A stretch of DNA of 42,013 nt, taken from assembly GCA_027485815.1 (NCBI GenBank), contig JAIXQE010000017.1, positions 1-42,013 of the forward strand, read 5' to 3'. This document shows, in pieces, positions 7,963 through 16,301 of the stretch (its first letter is position 1; the number at the start of each line of letters is the position of its first letter). The translations under genes and the position numbers were made by a program. This DNA is from Opitutaceae bacterium (GTDB lineage Bacteria > Verrucomicrobiota > Verrucomicrobiia > Opitutales > Opitutaceae). Under the pieces are notes generated by a model. It did no database searches. It was not told the origin of the DNA and saw only the letters and a program-made list of their open reading frames with translations.

Positions 7963-9869
7963 CCTTCGCCCTCCCCCACCTCCTCTGGCTGCTGGCCCTT
8001 CCAGTGCTCCTGCTGGTCCTGGACCGGCGCGCGCGCGCGGCCGCGGGCGTTGCCCGACCGCGCATCCTTCGGGCGGAGGCGGGCGCCGGCGGGCTGCGCC
8101 TCGCGCCAGCGGACGCCCCGCCGCCGACCGGACGCCGCCCGCGCTGGTGGCTCGCCGCGGGGCTCACCCTCGCCGTCCTCGCCCTCGCCCGCCCGCAATG
8201 GGGCAAGCTCGAGGAGCCCGTCTTCGACCAGGCCCGCGAGATCCTCCTCGCGGTCGACCTCTCCCGCTCGATGCTCACCCCCGACGTGAAGCCCTCGCGG
8301 CTCGAGCGCGCCAAGCTGCTGATCCAGTCCCTCCTGGAGAAGCTGGCGGGCGAACGGGTGGGTCTGGTCGTGTTCGCGGGGACCGCGTTTTTGCAGGCCC
8401 CGCTCAGCGCGGATTACGAGATTCTGCGGGAGTTCCTGCCCGCGCTGAGCCCGGACTTCCTGCCCCAGGGCGGGAGCAACTACGGAGCGCTCCTCGAAGC
8501 CTCGCTGCAGGCCTTCGGCGCCACCGCCGCGGCCGACCGCTTCCTGGTAGTGCTCAGCGATGGCGAGGCGACGGATGAACGCTGGAAGGAACGCGCCGCC
8601 GAACTGGCGAAGAAGGAAATCCGCGTGCTTTCCCTCGGCATCGGCACCGCGGCCGGCGGGATGATCCCCGACGGCGCGGGCGGGCTGGTGAAGGATGAGC
8701 GCGGCGCCGTCGTGATGTCCCGCCTCGAACCCTCCACCCTGCAGGAACTGGCGCGCGTCACCGGTGGGACCTACCGGGACGCGAGCGCGTGGCTGGACCT
8801 CTCGGCGCTGCTGCGGGAGACGGTGGAGCGCGGCCAGCGCGGACGCTTCGCGGAGCGCAAGACCGTGCGCCAGGTCGAGCGTTACCAGTGGCCCCTCGCG
8901 CTCGCGTTGTGGTGCCTGCTGGTCAGCTTCTTCACCGAGTTCCCCGTGCGCCCGAAACCCCGCGCCCTCCCCCTGCGGCCCCCGGCCCCGCGGTCCGCCG
9001 CGACCCTCGCGCTCCTGCTCGCCCTGCTCGCCGCCCCGGCGCCCGCCCCGGCCGCGGCCCGCCGCGAGGATCCGGCCCCGCCCCCGCCGACGCCCGCCGC
9101 CTCCCCCGCCGCCCCCAGCCCGGTCCCCGCTCCCGCGGCGGAGGCGCCGCCGCCCTCGCCACTGTCCCGGATGGTCGGCCGCCTCGCGGCCACGACGGAG
9201 CACCGCGCGCGCGACTGGGCGGAACTCGGGCGCGAAACCGTCACCTGGGGCTCGCAACTCAAGTCCGGCGGCCAACCGGTGCCGGAAGGCCCGGTGCGGG
9301 ACGCGCTCGAGGCGGTCGCCCTCGGGCAGAAGCTGGAGGCCGGGGCCGCGGACTGGTCCAAACTGCGCGCGGAGCTCGAGGAGTTGTTGCAGACGCCGCC
9401 GGAGAAGCCGCCGGAGGAGAAGCCCGACCAGCCCCCGCCGCAGCAGGACAAGGACAAGAACCAGAAGCAGGATTCCCCCCAGCAGCAACCGCAGTCCTCC
9501 CCCGGCGAGCCGCGGCCGGGCGAACCGCCGCCCGAGGGCGAGCAGGGGCAGCCGCCGCCGGACCAGCAGTCGAAGCAGGAGAAGACGCCGGGCCAGGACT
9601 CGCCGCCCGGCGAGGCGCCGCCGGACCAGGATCCCGCGCTCGGGGATCTCAACCGCGAGGAGCCGCCTTCCCCGCCCCCCGAAGCCACCCAGAAGGTCGG
9701 CGGCCAACCGGAGCGCAAGGAGGGCCCGCCCCCCGAGGCCGCCAACCCGGCCCTCGCCCTGCCGCTGCAGAAGCTCGACCAGCTCCGGGCGCAGGATTCC
9801 CCGGCGCAGCTGTTTCAATTGATGGAAGGCGAACGCAAACCCGCCCGGAAGACGGGCAAGGACTGGTGA
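7959..9869 (+). CDS. batB: BatB-type vWA membrane protein with long Pro/Gln-rich BatC-like tail
   Basis: 636 residues. I chose ATG 7959, which overlaps the batA stop (ATGA) and places the first membrane helix at the N-terminus; an upstream in-frame start at 7878 would lie inside batA. Two N-terminal helices, a vWA domain with DLSRSM (100-105) and VVLSDGEATDE, and a helix at ~311-328 make a complete BatB. A second hydrophobic segment with signal-peptide character follows (~345-369), then a 267-residue tail: Pro/Ala-rich linker, a helical part, a Pro/Gln/Lys-rich low-complexity stretch (~480-600) and a conserved-looking end (LPLQKLDQLRAQDSPAQLFQLM). The tail's position and internal signal-like segment suggest a fused BatC-type protein, though I see no convincing TPR in it. 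Confidence 0.9.
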   Translation: MTFALPHLLWLLALPVLLLVLDRRARAAAGVARPRILRAEAGAGGLRLAPADAPPPTGRRPRWWLAAGLTLAVLALARPQWGKLEEPVFDQAREILLAVDLSRSMLTPDVKPSRLERAKLLIQSLLEKLAGERVGLVVFAGTAFLQAPLSADYEILREFLPALSPDFLPQGGSNYGALLEASLQAFGATAAADRFLVVLSDGEATDERWKERAAELAKKEIRVLSLGIGTAAGGMIPDGAGGLVKDERGAVVMSRLEPSTLQELARVTGGTYRDASAWLDLSALLRETVERGQRGRFAERKTVRQVERYQWPLALALWCLLVSFFTEFPVRPKPRALPLRPPAPRSAATLALLLALLAAPAPAPAAARREDPAPPPPTPAASPAAPSPVPAPAAEAPPPSPLSRMVGRLAATTEHRARDWAELGRETVTWGSQLKSGGQPVPEGPVRDALEAVALGQKLEAGAADWSKLRAELEELLQTPPEKPPEEKPDQPPPQQDKDKNQKQDSPQQQPQSSPGEPRPGEPPPEGEQGQPPPDQQSKQEKTPGQDSPPGEAPPDQDPALGDLNREEPPSPPPEATQKVGGQPERKEGPPPEAANPALALPLQKLDQLRAQDSPAQLFQLMEGERKPARKTGKDW

Positions 9870-9873
9870 ACCG

Positions 9874-12408
9874 ATGAGACCCCTCCCGCCCCTCCGGACC
9901 GGCCCCGGCCGCCGGCTGCTCTGGATGCTCCTGGCCTTCGCCGGGGCGGCACTCGCCCTGCCCGCGCAGTCCGTGCGCTGGGAGGCCGGGGACTCCGGCC
10001 TCGGCAACTCCCTGCTGCTGATTTTCGAGAACTGCGAGCCCGAGGGCCAGCCCGCCCTGCCCGCCATCTCGGGTGTCACCTTCACCCCCGCCGGCCGCTC
10101 GGAAAGCACCAACATCGTCAATTTCTCGGTCTCGCGGACCATCGCCCTCTCCTACGTCGTGCGGGGCCCGCAGAACCCGCCCCTCCAGATCCCCGCGTTC
10201 ACCGTGCGGACCTCGAAGGGGGACCTGCCCGTCGCGGCGTTCAACGTCGCCGCGCCCGCCGCGCCGCTGGATTCGCTGGCCCGCGCGCGGCTGCTGCCGG
10301 CCCGGCCGACCGTGTGGGCCGGCGAGGTGTTCGGCCTGACCTACGAACTCTCCGCCGCCCGGCGCACCAATCCGCAGATCTCGCCGACCTTCGACTGGAA
10401 CCCCGCGCCGCTCGCGGCCGAGGACTGGTCCAAGCCGGAGGTCACCGAGGCGGTGGCGAACGGCGACCGCCGGGTGAACGTGACGTTCCGGACGCGGGCC
10501 ATCGCGAAGGTCCCGAACCGGCTCAAGCTCGAGGCGGCCAGCCACCTGATCAGCATCCAGACGGGCACGATCGGCTTCGGGATCATCTCCCAGCCGCGGA
10601 TGGAGCAGGTCGCGGTGCCCTCCGATCAACCGGTGCTCGAGGTGCGGCCCCTGCCGTCCGGGGCGCCGGCGGGGTTCGGGGGCGCGGTGGGGCAATTCAA
10701 GCTCGTTTCCCGCGTGGTGCCGGAGCGGGCGGCGGTGGGCGAGCCGGTGACGTGGACGCTCGAGTTGACGGGCACCGGCAACTGGCCGGACCTCGGCGGG
10801 TTGCCGGCGCGCACGGTCTCGCAGGATTTCCAGGTCGTGCAGCCCAAGGCGAAGCGGGTGAACGTGGAGGGCAAACTGTTCGACGCCACCCTGACGGAGG
10901 ACGTGGTGCTGGTGCCGACCAAGTCGGGCGAGTACGCGCTGGGGCCGGTGAGTTTCAGCTACTTTGACCCGCAGGCGGGGGCGTACCGCACGATCACCGC
11001 GCCGCGGACGACCCTGACCATCGCGGGGGCGCCGGTGCCGCGGTTCAACGTCACCCCGCCGGACCCGGCGAACGACCCGGCCTCGCCAGCGGTTGCCGCG
11101 CCGCCCGCGCGGGAGGTCACGCCGGCGGCCGCGCCCGCGGGCATTCCGCGCGATCCGCTCGCCGGCGAGGCGCGCGCGACGATGCCCTTCACCGCCCGCA
11201 GCCTCGGCTGGTCGCTCGCGGCGCCGGGGCTGGCCGTGTTCGCCTGGTGGCTCGCCCTCGCTTACGGGCGCGCCCGGGCCAGCGATCCGCTCCGCCCCCG
11301 CCGCGAGGCGCGGGCCCGGCTCGCCGGACACCTCGCGGCGCTCGCGCGGGCTGGTTCCGGGGAACGGCGCGGGCCCCTCCTCGCATGGCAACAGGACACC
11401 GCGCGCCTCTGGGGCCTCGAGCACGCCGCCCCGTCCAGCCGCGCGCTGGCCGCGGCCGCGGCACCCGGCGACGGCGGGGCCGAGGCCTGGCTGCGGCTCT
11501 GGCAGGAGGCGGACCAAGCCCTGTACGGCCCGCGCCCGGAACTGCCCGGGGACTGGCTCGATCGCGCACAGACGGCCCTGGCCGCGCGCCGCGTGCCCGG
11601 TTTCCGGCCGTGGACCCTCCTGCGGCCGCGCAACCTGATGCCGTTCGCGGCCGGCCTCGTCGTTTGGGCAGGCCTCGCCGGCTCGGCGCTGGAGGCCGCA
11701 GCGACGGCCGCCGCCGACCCCGCGGGGCTCTACCGCCGGGGGGATTTCGCGGGGGCAGAGAAGGCGTGGCGGCGGGGGGTCGAGCAGGCTCCCGGCAACT
11801 GGATCGCGCGCCACAACCTCTCGCTCGCGCTGGAGCAGCTGGACCGGAACCCGGAGGCGGCCGCGCACGCCGCGGCGGCGTTCGTCCAGCAACCCGGGCA
11901 CGAGGCGGTGCGGTGGCACTTCGCGCACACCGCGGGCCGCGGCGGGACGGCTCCCGCGGAACTCGTTCCCTTCCTCCAGCCCGACCTCTGGCGCGGCTGG
12001 GCCCGGCACGCCCCGCCGGCGGTCTGGGAATGGGCCGCGGTGGTCGCCGCGTGGCTCGCCGCCGGCGGCCTCGCCGGGGTCCTGACCCTCGCCTACCGCG
12101 GCGGCGGACCGCTCGGCCGCCGGCTGGCCTGGGCCGGCGTCGCGCTGGGGCTGGTCAGCACGGGCTTCGCGCTGGCCGGCAGCCTCGCGTACGGCCCGGC
12201 CGCGCATCCCGCCGCCGCGATTGTGGCCCGCGCGACCGTGCTCCGCTCGATCCCCACCGAGGCGGACACCACCCAGAAGACGACATCGCTCACCGCGGGC
12301 GGACTCGCCCGGGTCGAAGGCAACTTCCTCGGCTGGCGGCGGATCGCCTTCCCGAACGGGCAGACCGGCTGGGTGCGCCGCGAGGACCTGGTCCCGATCT
12401 GGCGCTGA
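9874..12408 (+). CDS. batD: BatD-type protein fused to TPR and SH3 domains (BatD-BatE-like)
   Basis: 844 residues, 4 bases after batB. A signal peptide (residues 1-~31, ending LALPAQ) is followed by a periplasmic BatD region of beta-sandwich character to ~residue 400 (VPERAAVGEPVTWTLELTGTGNWPDLGG is typical). A membrane helix lies at ~445-465, then a cytoplasmic helical part and a further helix at ~589-605. TPR-like repeats follow (LYRRGDFAGAEKAWRRG...NWIARHNLSLALEQLDRNPEAAAHA), then two helices at ~710-770, and finally a bacterial SH3-type domain (785-844, WRRIAFPNGQTGWVRREDL). In Bacteroidota the TPR plus SH3 combination belongs to a separate protein, BatE. This gene ends the operon and is followed by a hairpin at 12418-12442. 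Confidence 0.88.
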   Translation: MRPLPPLRTGPGRRLLWMLLAFAGAALALPAQSVRWEAGDSGLGNSLLLIFENCEPEGQPALPAISGVTFTPAGRSESTNIVNFSVSRTIALSYVVRGPQNPPLQIPAFTVRTSKGDLPVAAFNVAAPAAPLDSLARARLLPARPTVWAGEVFGLTYELSAARRTNPQISPTFDWNPAPLAAEDWSKPEVTEAVANGDRRVNVTFRTRAIAKVPNRLKLEAASHLISIQTGTIGFGIISQPRMEQVAVPSDQPVLEVRPLPSGAPAGFGGAVGQFKLVSRVVPERAAVGEPVTWTLELTGTGNWPDLGGLPARTVSQDFQVVQPKAKRVNVEGKLFDATLTEDVVLVPTKSGEYALGPVSFSYFDPQAGAYRTITAPRTTLTIAGAPVPRFNVTPPDPANDPASPAVAAPPAREVTPAAAPAGIPRDPLAGEARATMPFTARSLGWSLAAPGLAVFAWWLALAYGRARASDPLRPRREARARLAGHLAALARAGSGERRGPLLAWQQDTARLWGLEHAAPSSRALAAAAAPGDGGAEAWLRLWQEADQALYGPRPELPGDWLDRAQTALAARRVPGFRPWTLLRPRNLMPFAAGLVVWAGLAGSALEAAATAAADPAGLYRRGDFAGAEKAWRRGVEQAPGNWIARHNLSLALEQLDRNPEAAAHAAAAFVQQPGHEAVRWHFAHTAGRGGTAPAELVPFLQPDLWRGWARHAPPAVWEWAAVVAAWLAAGGLAGVLTLAYRGGGPLGRRLAWAGVALGLVSTGFALAGSLAYGPAAHPAAAIVARATVLRSIPTEADTTQKTTSLTAGGLARVEGNFLGWRRIAFPNGQTGWVRREDLVPIWR

Positions 12409-12417
12409 CGTCCGGAT

Positions 12418-12442
12418 CCGCTCCCCTGCTCAGCGGGAGCGG
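12418..12442. terminator. hairpin between convergent batD and DUF1592 genes
   Basis: Perfect 8-base arms CCGCTCCC (12418-12425) and GGGAGCGG (12435-12442) enclose a 9-base loop that itself holds GCT-C-AGC. It starts 9 bases after the batD stop and covers the last codons of the convergent gene. No T-tract follows on either strand, so it is only a candidate bidirectional terminator or mRNA-end stabiliser. Confidence 0.45.
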
Positions 12443-14910
12443 AACACCTCGCTGGCGACGGCCGTGAGGACCAGCGTGCGCAGGCCGTAACGGTCCCGGC
12501 GGACCGCCTCGAGGATTTGTTCCACCACCGGCTCGTCCACGGGCTCGAGGTGACGGCCGGTGCCGTAGCTGAGGAACTGGCGGATGAGGTGGCGCGTGAA
12601 GACGTCGCGCCGGTCGCGGGCCAGCAGGGCACGGAATTCCGGGAAGCCGGCGTAGGTCTCGCCGGAGCTGAGCTCGCCGCTGGCGTCGACCGGCGGCGCC
12701 GGGGCGTTGGCCTTCGGTTTCGGGTAGGCGACACGCCAGCGGCCGATGGGGTCGAAGCTCTCCAGCGCGAAACCCAGCGGGTCGATCTTGCGGTGGCATT
12801 CGGCGCAGGCCGCGTCCGCCCGGTGGCGGGCCAGCCGTTCGCGCAGGGTCGTGGTGCCGTTCACGTCGGGCTCGATCGCCGGCACCACGTCGGGCGGGGG
12901 CGGCGGGCGGATCCCGAGGATGTTCTCGGAAACCCAGACGCCGCGCGTGACCGGGGAGGTCTCGACGCCGTTGGCGCTCACCGTGAGGACGCCGGCCATC
13001 CCGAGCAGGCCGCCGCGCTGCGCGTTGCCGGCGAGGCTCACGCGCCGGAACCCGTCGGCGAGGCGGAGCGTGTTGCGCTCGGGCAACTGGTAGAGGCGGG
13101 CGAGGCGTTTGTCCGCGAAGGTGTAATCGGCCTCGAGAAAGTCGGCCACCGGCCCGTTGCCGCGGAGCAGGTGGAGGAAGAAGAGGCGCGCCTCGGTCTT
13201 CATCGCCTCGGGCAGGTTCTCGGCGTAATACGCGCGGGCCGTCTCGCGCGGCGGGGGCATCCCGCCGAGGTCGCGCAGGTGGAGCCAGCCGTCGAGGAAG
13301 CCCGCGGCGAACGCATCGGCCGCCGGGGAGGTGAGCAACCGGGTCGCCTGGCGGGCGAGTTCCGCGTCGTCGGCGAGGCGGCCGGAGTCGGCGGCGGCGC
13401 GGAGCTCCGCATCGGGCAGCGTGGCGGTCAGCGCGTACGCGAGGCGGGTGGCGAGGGCGGGGGTTCCGAGGCGGCGGCCGGCGGCGCCGGTCTCCTCGTC
13501 AAGGTAGAGGAACGAGGGGGAGCAAAGGATGAACTTGACCGTGTCGAGCGCGGCGGCGCGGGCGGTAGCGCCTTCGCGGAGGCGGCCGGCGTACACGTTC
13601 GCGAGGGCGGCGCGGTCCTCCGCGGTGAGCGGCCGGCGGTAGGCGCGGGCGGCGAAGGCTTCCAGTTGCGCCGCGGCCTGGTCGGCCTGGAACCCGTCCG
13701 GGCCGAACACCGCGACCTCCTCGGCTCCGCCCCCCGGCTCGGGCAGCGGCCCCTCGATCGTGATCTCGCTGATGCGGATGTGCGGCAGCTTGCCCTCGCG
13801 CAGCAGGTGCGTGCGGCTCACGCCGGCCTTCGCGAAGCGGCCCTGGAAGTCATCCGCATAGCGCCGGTTGATCTGGAGCACGGAGGCGCGGGACTCGTGC
13901 GGACCGTTGGGGAAGATGAAGCGCGGGGTCTGGCCCTGTTCCAGCCAGACGCGGAACCGCAGCCAGCGCGGCTCGTCGTCGGGCACCACCGCCTGGCCGA
14001 GCAGCGGCTCGATCGTCTGCGGGTAATGGATGTGGTTGCGCGAGGCGTCCCCCGGCACCACGCCGAGGAGGAACGGCTCCGTGAGATCGATGCCGAAAAT
14101 CGCCGGGTCGTAGTGCGTGTCACGGTGGAGCGCCTGCGCGAGGACCGCGATGTCGTAGAGCCCCGAGGAAGGCACGCCCTGCAGGAAGTCCTCGATGTGG
14201 CCGTAACCGCCCTGGCGGGTGTCGGTGTTCGGCTGCTCGTACAGGCAGAGGTAGCGGAAGTTGAACGCGGCCTTGTGCGGCCCCTGCAGCTCCTCGTACT
14301 GGACAAAGTTGCCCGCGAAGCGCCAGGTGCGCGGGATCGGCTCCGGCCGGCCCAGCCGCCGCTCCACGAGCAGGTGCGCCGCCTGGAAGTACTGGTCGAG
14401 CAGGAAGCCGGAGGTGACGAGCGAGCGGCCGATGGTGTCAAGGCGCTCGCTGGCCTTCTCCTTGGGGAATTCGGCGGTGAGGCCGAGCGTGTCGACCCGG
14501 CGGCCGAACAGGGTGGCAAGGGTGTGCTCGTATTCCCGGTTGGACAGGCGGCGGAGGACGGTGCGGGCGCCCGCGGCCGCGCCGCCGTCACGGGCGTCAG
14601 CGATCCCGGCGCGCAGGGCGCGGATGACCGCGAGGCGCTCGGCGTCGGAAGGCTGGGGCTCCTCGCGGGGCGGCATTTCCCCGAGGGTAAGCTGGTCGAT
14701 GATGTCCTTGGCCTCGATGAGCGCCGCGGCTCCCGTGAGGGGCAGGCGGAAGGCGCGGAAGTCGTGGTCCGCCTTCTGCTTTTCCGCGCCGTGGCAGCGC
14801 AGGCAGTGGCGGCCGAGGAAGTCGGTGACCTCCGGGGATGCCCCCGCCGGCCCCGCCGCGAGGGCCCACCCGAGGATCCACGCCCGCCATCCGCCGCCGC
14901 GCCACCGCAT
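12430..14910 (-). CDS. DUF1592-family (planctomycete-type cytochrome) secreted protein
   Basis: 826 residues from ATG 14910. An in-frame TTG at 14931 would overlap the upstream gene, but the ATG gives a cleaner signal peptide (MRWRGGGWRAWILGWALAAG). After the signal comes a cytochrome-c-like segment with heme motif CLRCH (residues 36-40), then the usual chain DUF1587-DUF1595-DUF1592-DUF1588-DUF1585, recognised by stretches such as RLSNREYEHTLATLFG, AYRRPLTAEDRAALANVY, GLLGMAGVLTVSANG and KIDPLGFALESFDPIGRWR. A second motif CAECH lies near residue 701. The family is abundant in Planctomycetes and Verrucomicrobia; its function is not established, though an extracytoplasmic redox role is likely. 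It is paired with the DUF1552 gene 13 bases upstream, a standard arrangement. Confidence 0.92.
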   Translation of the reverse strand: MRWRGGGWRAWILGWALAAGPAGASPEVTDFLGRHCLRCHGAEKQKADHDFRAFRLPLTGAAALIEAKDIIDQLTLGEMPPREEPQPSDAERLAVIRALRAGIADARDGGAAAGARTVLRRLSNREYEHTLATLFGRRVDTLGLTAEFPKEKASERLDTIGRSLVTSGFLLDQYFQAAHLLVERRLGRPEPIPRTWRFAGNFVQYEELQGPHKAAFNFRYLCLYEQPNTDTRQGGYGHIEDFLQGVPSSGLYDIAVLAQALHRDTHYDPAIFGIDLTEPFLLGVVPGDASRNHIHYPQTIEPLLGQAVVPDDEPRWLRFRVWLEQGQTPRFIFPNGPHESRASVLQINRRYADDFQGRFAKAGVSRTHLLREGKLPHIRISEITIEGPLPEPGGGAEEVAVFGPDGFQADQAAAQLEAFAARAYRRPLTAEDRAALANVYAGRLREGATARAAALDTVKFILCSPSFLYLDEETGAAGRRLGTPALATRLAYALTATLPDAELRAAADSGRLADDAELARQATRLLTSPAADAFAAGFLDGWLHLRDLGGMPPPRETARAYYAENLPEAMKTEARLFFLHLLRGNGPVADFLEADYTFADKRLARLYQLPERNTLRLADGFRRVSLAGNAQRGGLLGMAGVLTVSANGVETSPVTRGVWVSENILGIRPPPPPDVVPAIEPDVNGTTTLRERLARHRADAACAECHRKIDPLGFALESFDPIGRWRVAYPKPKANAPAPPVDASGELSSGETYAGFPEFRALLARDRRDVFTRHLIRQFLSYGTGRHLEPVDEPVVEQILEAVRRDRYGLRTLVLTAVASEVFRSR

Positions 14911-14923
14911 CGGAGTCAGCGTT

Positions 14924-16195
14924 TCAGGCAAAGCGTCCGGTGCTGGTGCCGAAGGCGCCGGTCTCCAGCCCCATCCGCTGCGCGATGTCGACGAACAGGT
15001 TGCAGAGCGGCACCTTGCCGGGGCCGCTGGCGGGCAGGCGCTTGAACTCGCCGTGCCGGTAGCCGCCGCCGGCGAGGATCACGGGCAGGTCGGAATTCTT
15101 GTGGGTGTTCGCATCGCCGATGCCGCTGCCGAAGAGGACCGTCGTGGCGTCGAGCAGGGAGCCGCCGCCGTCGCGCAGGCCTGCGAGGCGGGTGAGGAAG
15201 CGGTTGAACTGGAGGATCTGGTAGGTCTCCAGCGTGAGCAGGTGCTGGATCGCGGACTCGTCGTTCCCGTGGTGGGAAAGGCCGTGGTAGGACTTGTCGA
15301 TGCCGAGGTTCTGCGGGAGGAAGTCGCCGCCGATCTCGAGCGTCGCGATGCGCGTGGAATCGGTGTGCAGGGCGAGGGCGATGAGCTCGTACAGGAGCGG
15401 GAGGTCCTCGACCTTGTTGCGGTTGACGGGCCGATCCAGGGGCGCCGCAGGCTTGGGCTGGCTGGCCCAGCGCTGCCGCAGCTGCAGCCGCTGCTCCACC
15501 TCGCGCACGGAGGTGAAGTACTCGTCCAGCTTCGCGCGGTCCTCGCGGTCGACCCGGCGCGCGAGGCGGCCGGCGTCCTCGCGGACGGCATCAAGGATCG
15601 AGGCCTGGAGGCGGTGCTCACCCTGGCGGCGCGAGCGGCGGTCGGGGGCATCCTCGACGAAGAGGCGGTCGAACAGCTCGGCCGGGCCGGAGATCGGCGG
15701 CACGCGCACGCCGGCCTTGGTCCACGAGAGCTGGCAGCCGCCGTGGATGCCACCCTCCGAGCCGACGGTCAGCGAGGCGAACCGCGTCTCGGGGCCGATC
15801 TCGTCGGCCATGAACTGGTCGAGCGTGACGTTGCCGGAGGGGCGGTTCTGGGCCTCGGAGTTGAGGACGCCGGAGAGAAAGGAATGGACCGCGAAGTGGC
15901 CGCCCTTCACGCCGTGGTCGAGGCCGCGGTAGAGGGTGAGATGGCGGCGGTTCTCCGCGAGCGGCGCGAGCAGGCGGGTCGATTCGTACGCGGCGCCCGT
16001 GGTGGCGGGGAACAGGTGCTTGGTCTGGAAGCCGAGCAGGTTCCCGATCGCGACGAACCGGCGGGCGCCGGTCCCCGCGCCCTTCGCCGCGCGCAGGGCG
16101 GAGCCGCCGTCCGCGGCGCGGGCGACGAGGGAGGGCAGCGCGGGCAAGGCAAGCGAGGCCCCGAGAGATTGGAGCAGGAAGCGGCGGCGGTTCAT
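14924..16195 (-). CDS. DUF1552 domain protein with twin-arginine signal
   Basis: 423 residues from ATG 16195; the reading frame stays open upstream but the extra residues do not look like coding sequence and would displace the signal. The N-terminus MNRRRFLLQSLGASLALPAL is a typical twin-arginine export signal, implying export of a folded, possibly cofactor-bearing protein. The body has DUF1552 features: GLDHGVKGGHFAVHSFLSG, SLDQ-type FMADEIG, and a C-terminal TTVLFGSGIGDANTHKNSDLPVILAGG resembling the DUF1501/sulfatase-like alkaline-phosphatase fold end. It is almost always encoded with DUF1592 proteins, as here. Biochemical role unknown. Confidence 0.93.
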   Translation of the reverse strand: MNRRRFLLQSLGASLALPALPSLVARAADGGSALRAAKGAGTGARRFVAIGNLLGFQTKHLFPATTGAAYESTRLLAPLAENRRHLTLYRGLDHGVKGGHFAVHSFLSGVLNSEAQNRPSGNVTLDQFMADEIGPETRFASLTVGSEGGIHGGCQLSWTKAGVRVPPISGPAELFDRLFVEDAPDRRSRRQGEHRLQASILDAVREDAGRLARRVDREDRAKLDEYFTSVREVEQRLQLRQRWASQPKPAAPLDRPVNRNKVEDLPLLYELIALALHTDSTRIATLEIGGDFLPQNLGIDKSYHGLSHHGNDESAIQHLLTLETYQILQFNRFLTRLAGLRDGGGSLLDATTVLFGSGIGDANTHKNSDLPVILAGGGYRHGEFKRLPASGPGKVPLCNLFVDIAQRMGLETGAFGTSTGRFA

Positions 16196-16266
16196 CGTGG
16201 GGCGGACCAAGGCCTTGGGGGTGACGGGGCCCTGCCAGCACACCGCGCGGCGACGCTGGCGGCGAG

Positions 16267-16301
16267 GAAAAAACCCGGCCGCTCAGCCCGCGGCGGGCCG
16301 G
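16267..16301 (-). terminator. intrinsic terminator after the DASS symporter gene
   Basis: Read on the minus strand, CCCGGCC (16301-16295) and GGCCGGG (16279-16273) form a 7-base perfect stem. The 15-base loop includes the gene's stop codon, and six T residues follow directly (16272-16267). This is a good Rho-independent terminator for the symporter gene and it isolates it from the DUF1552 gene downstream. Confidence 0.78.
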
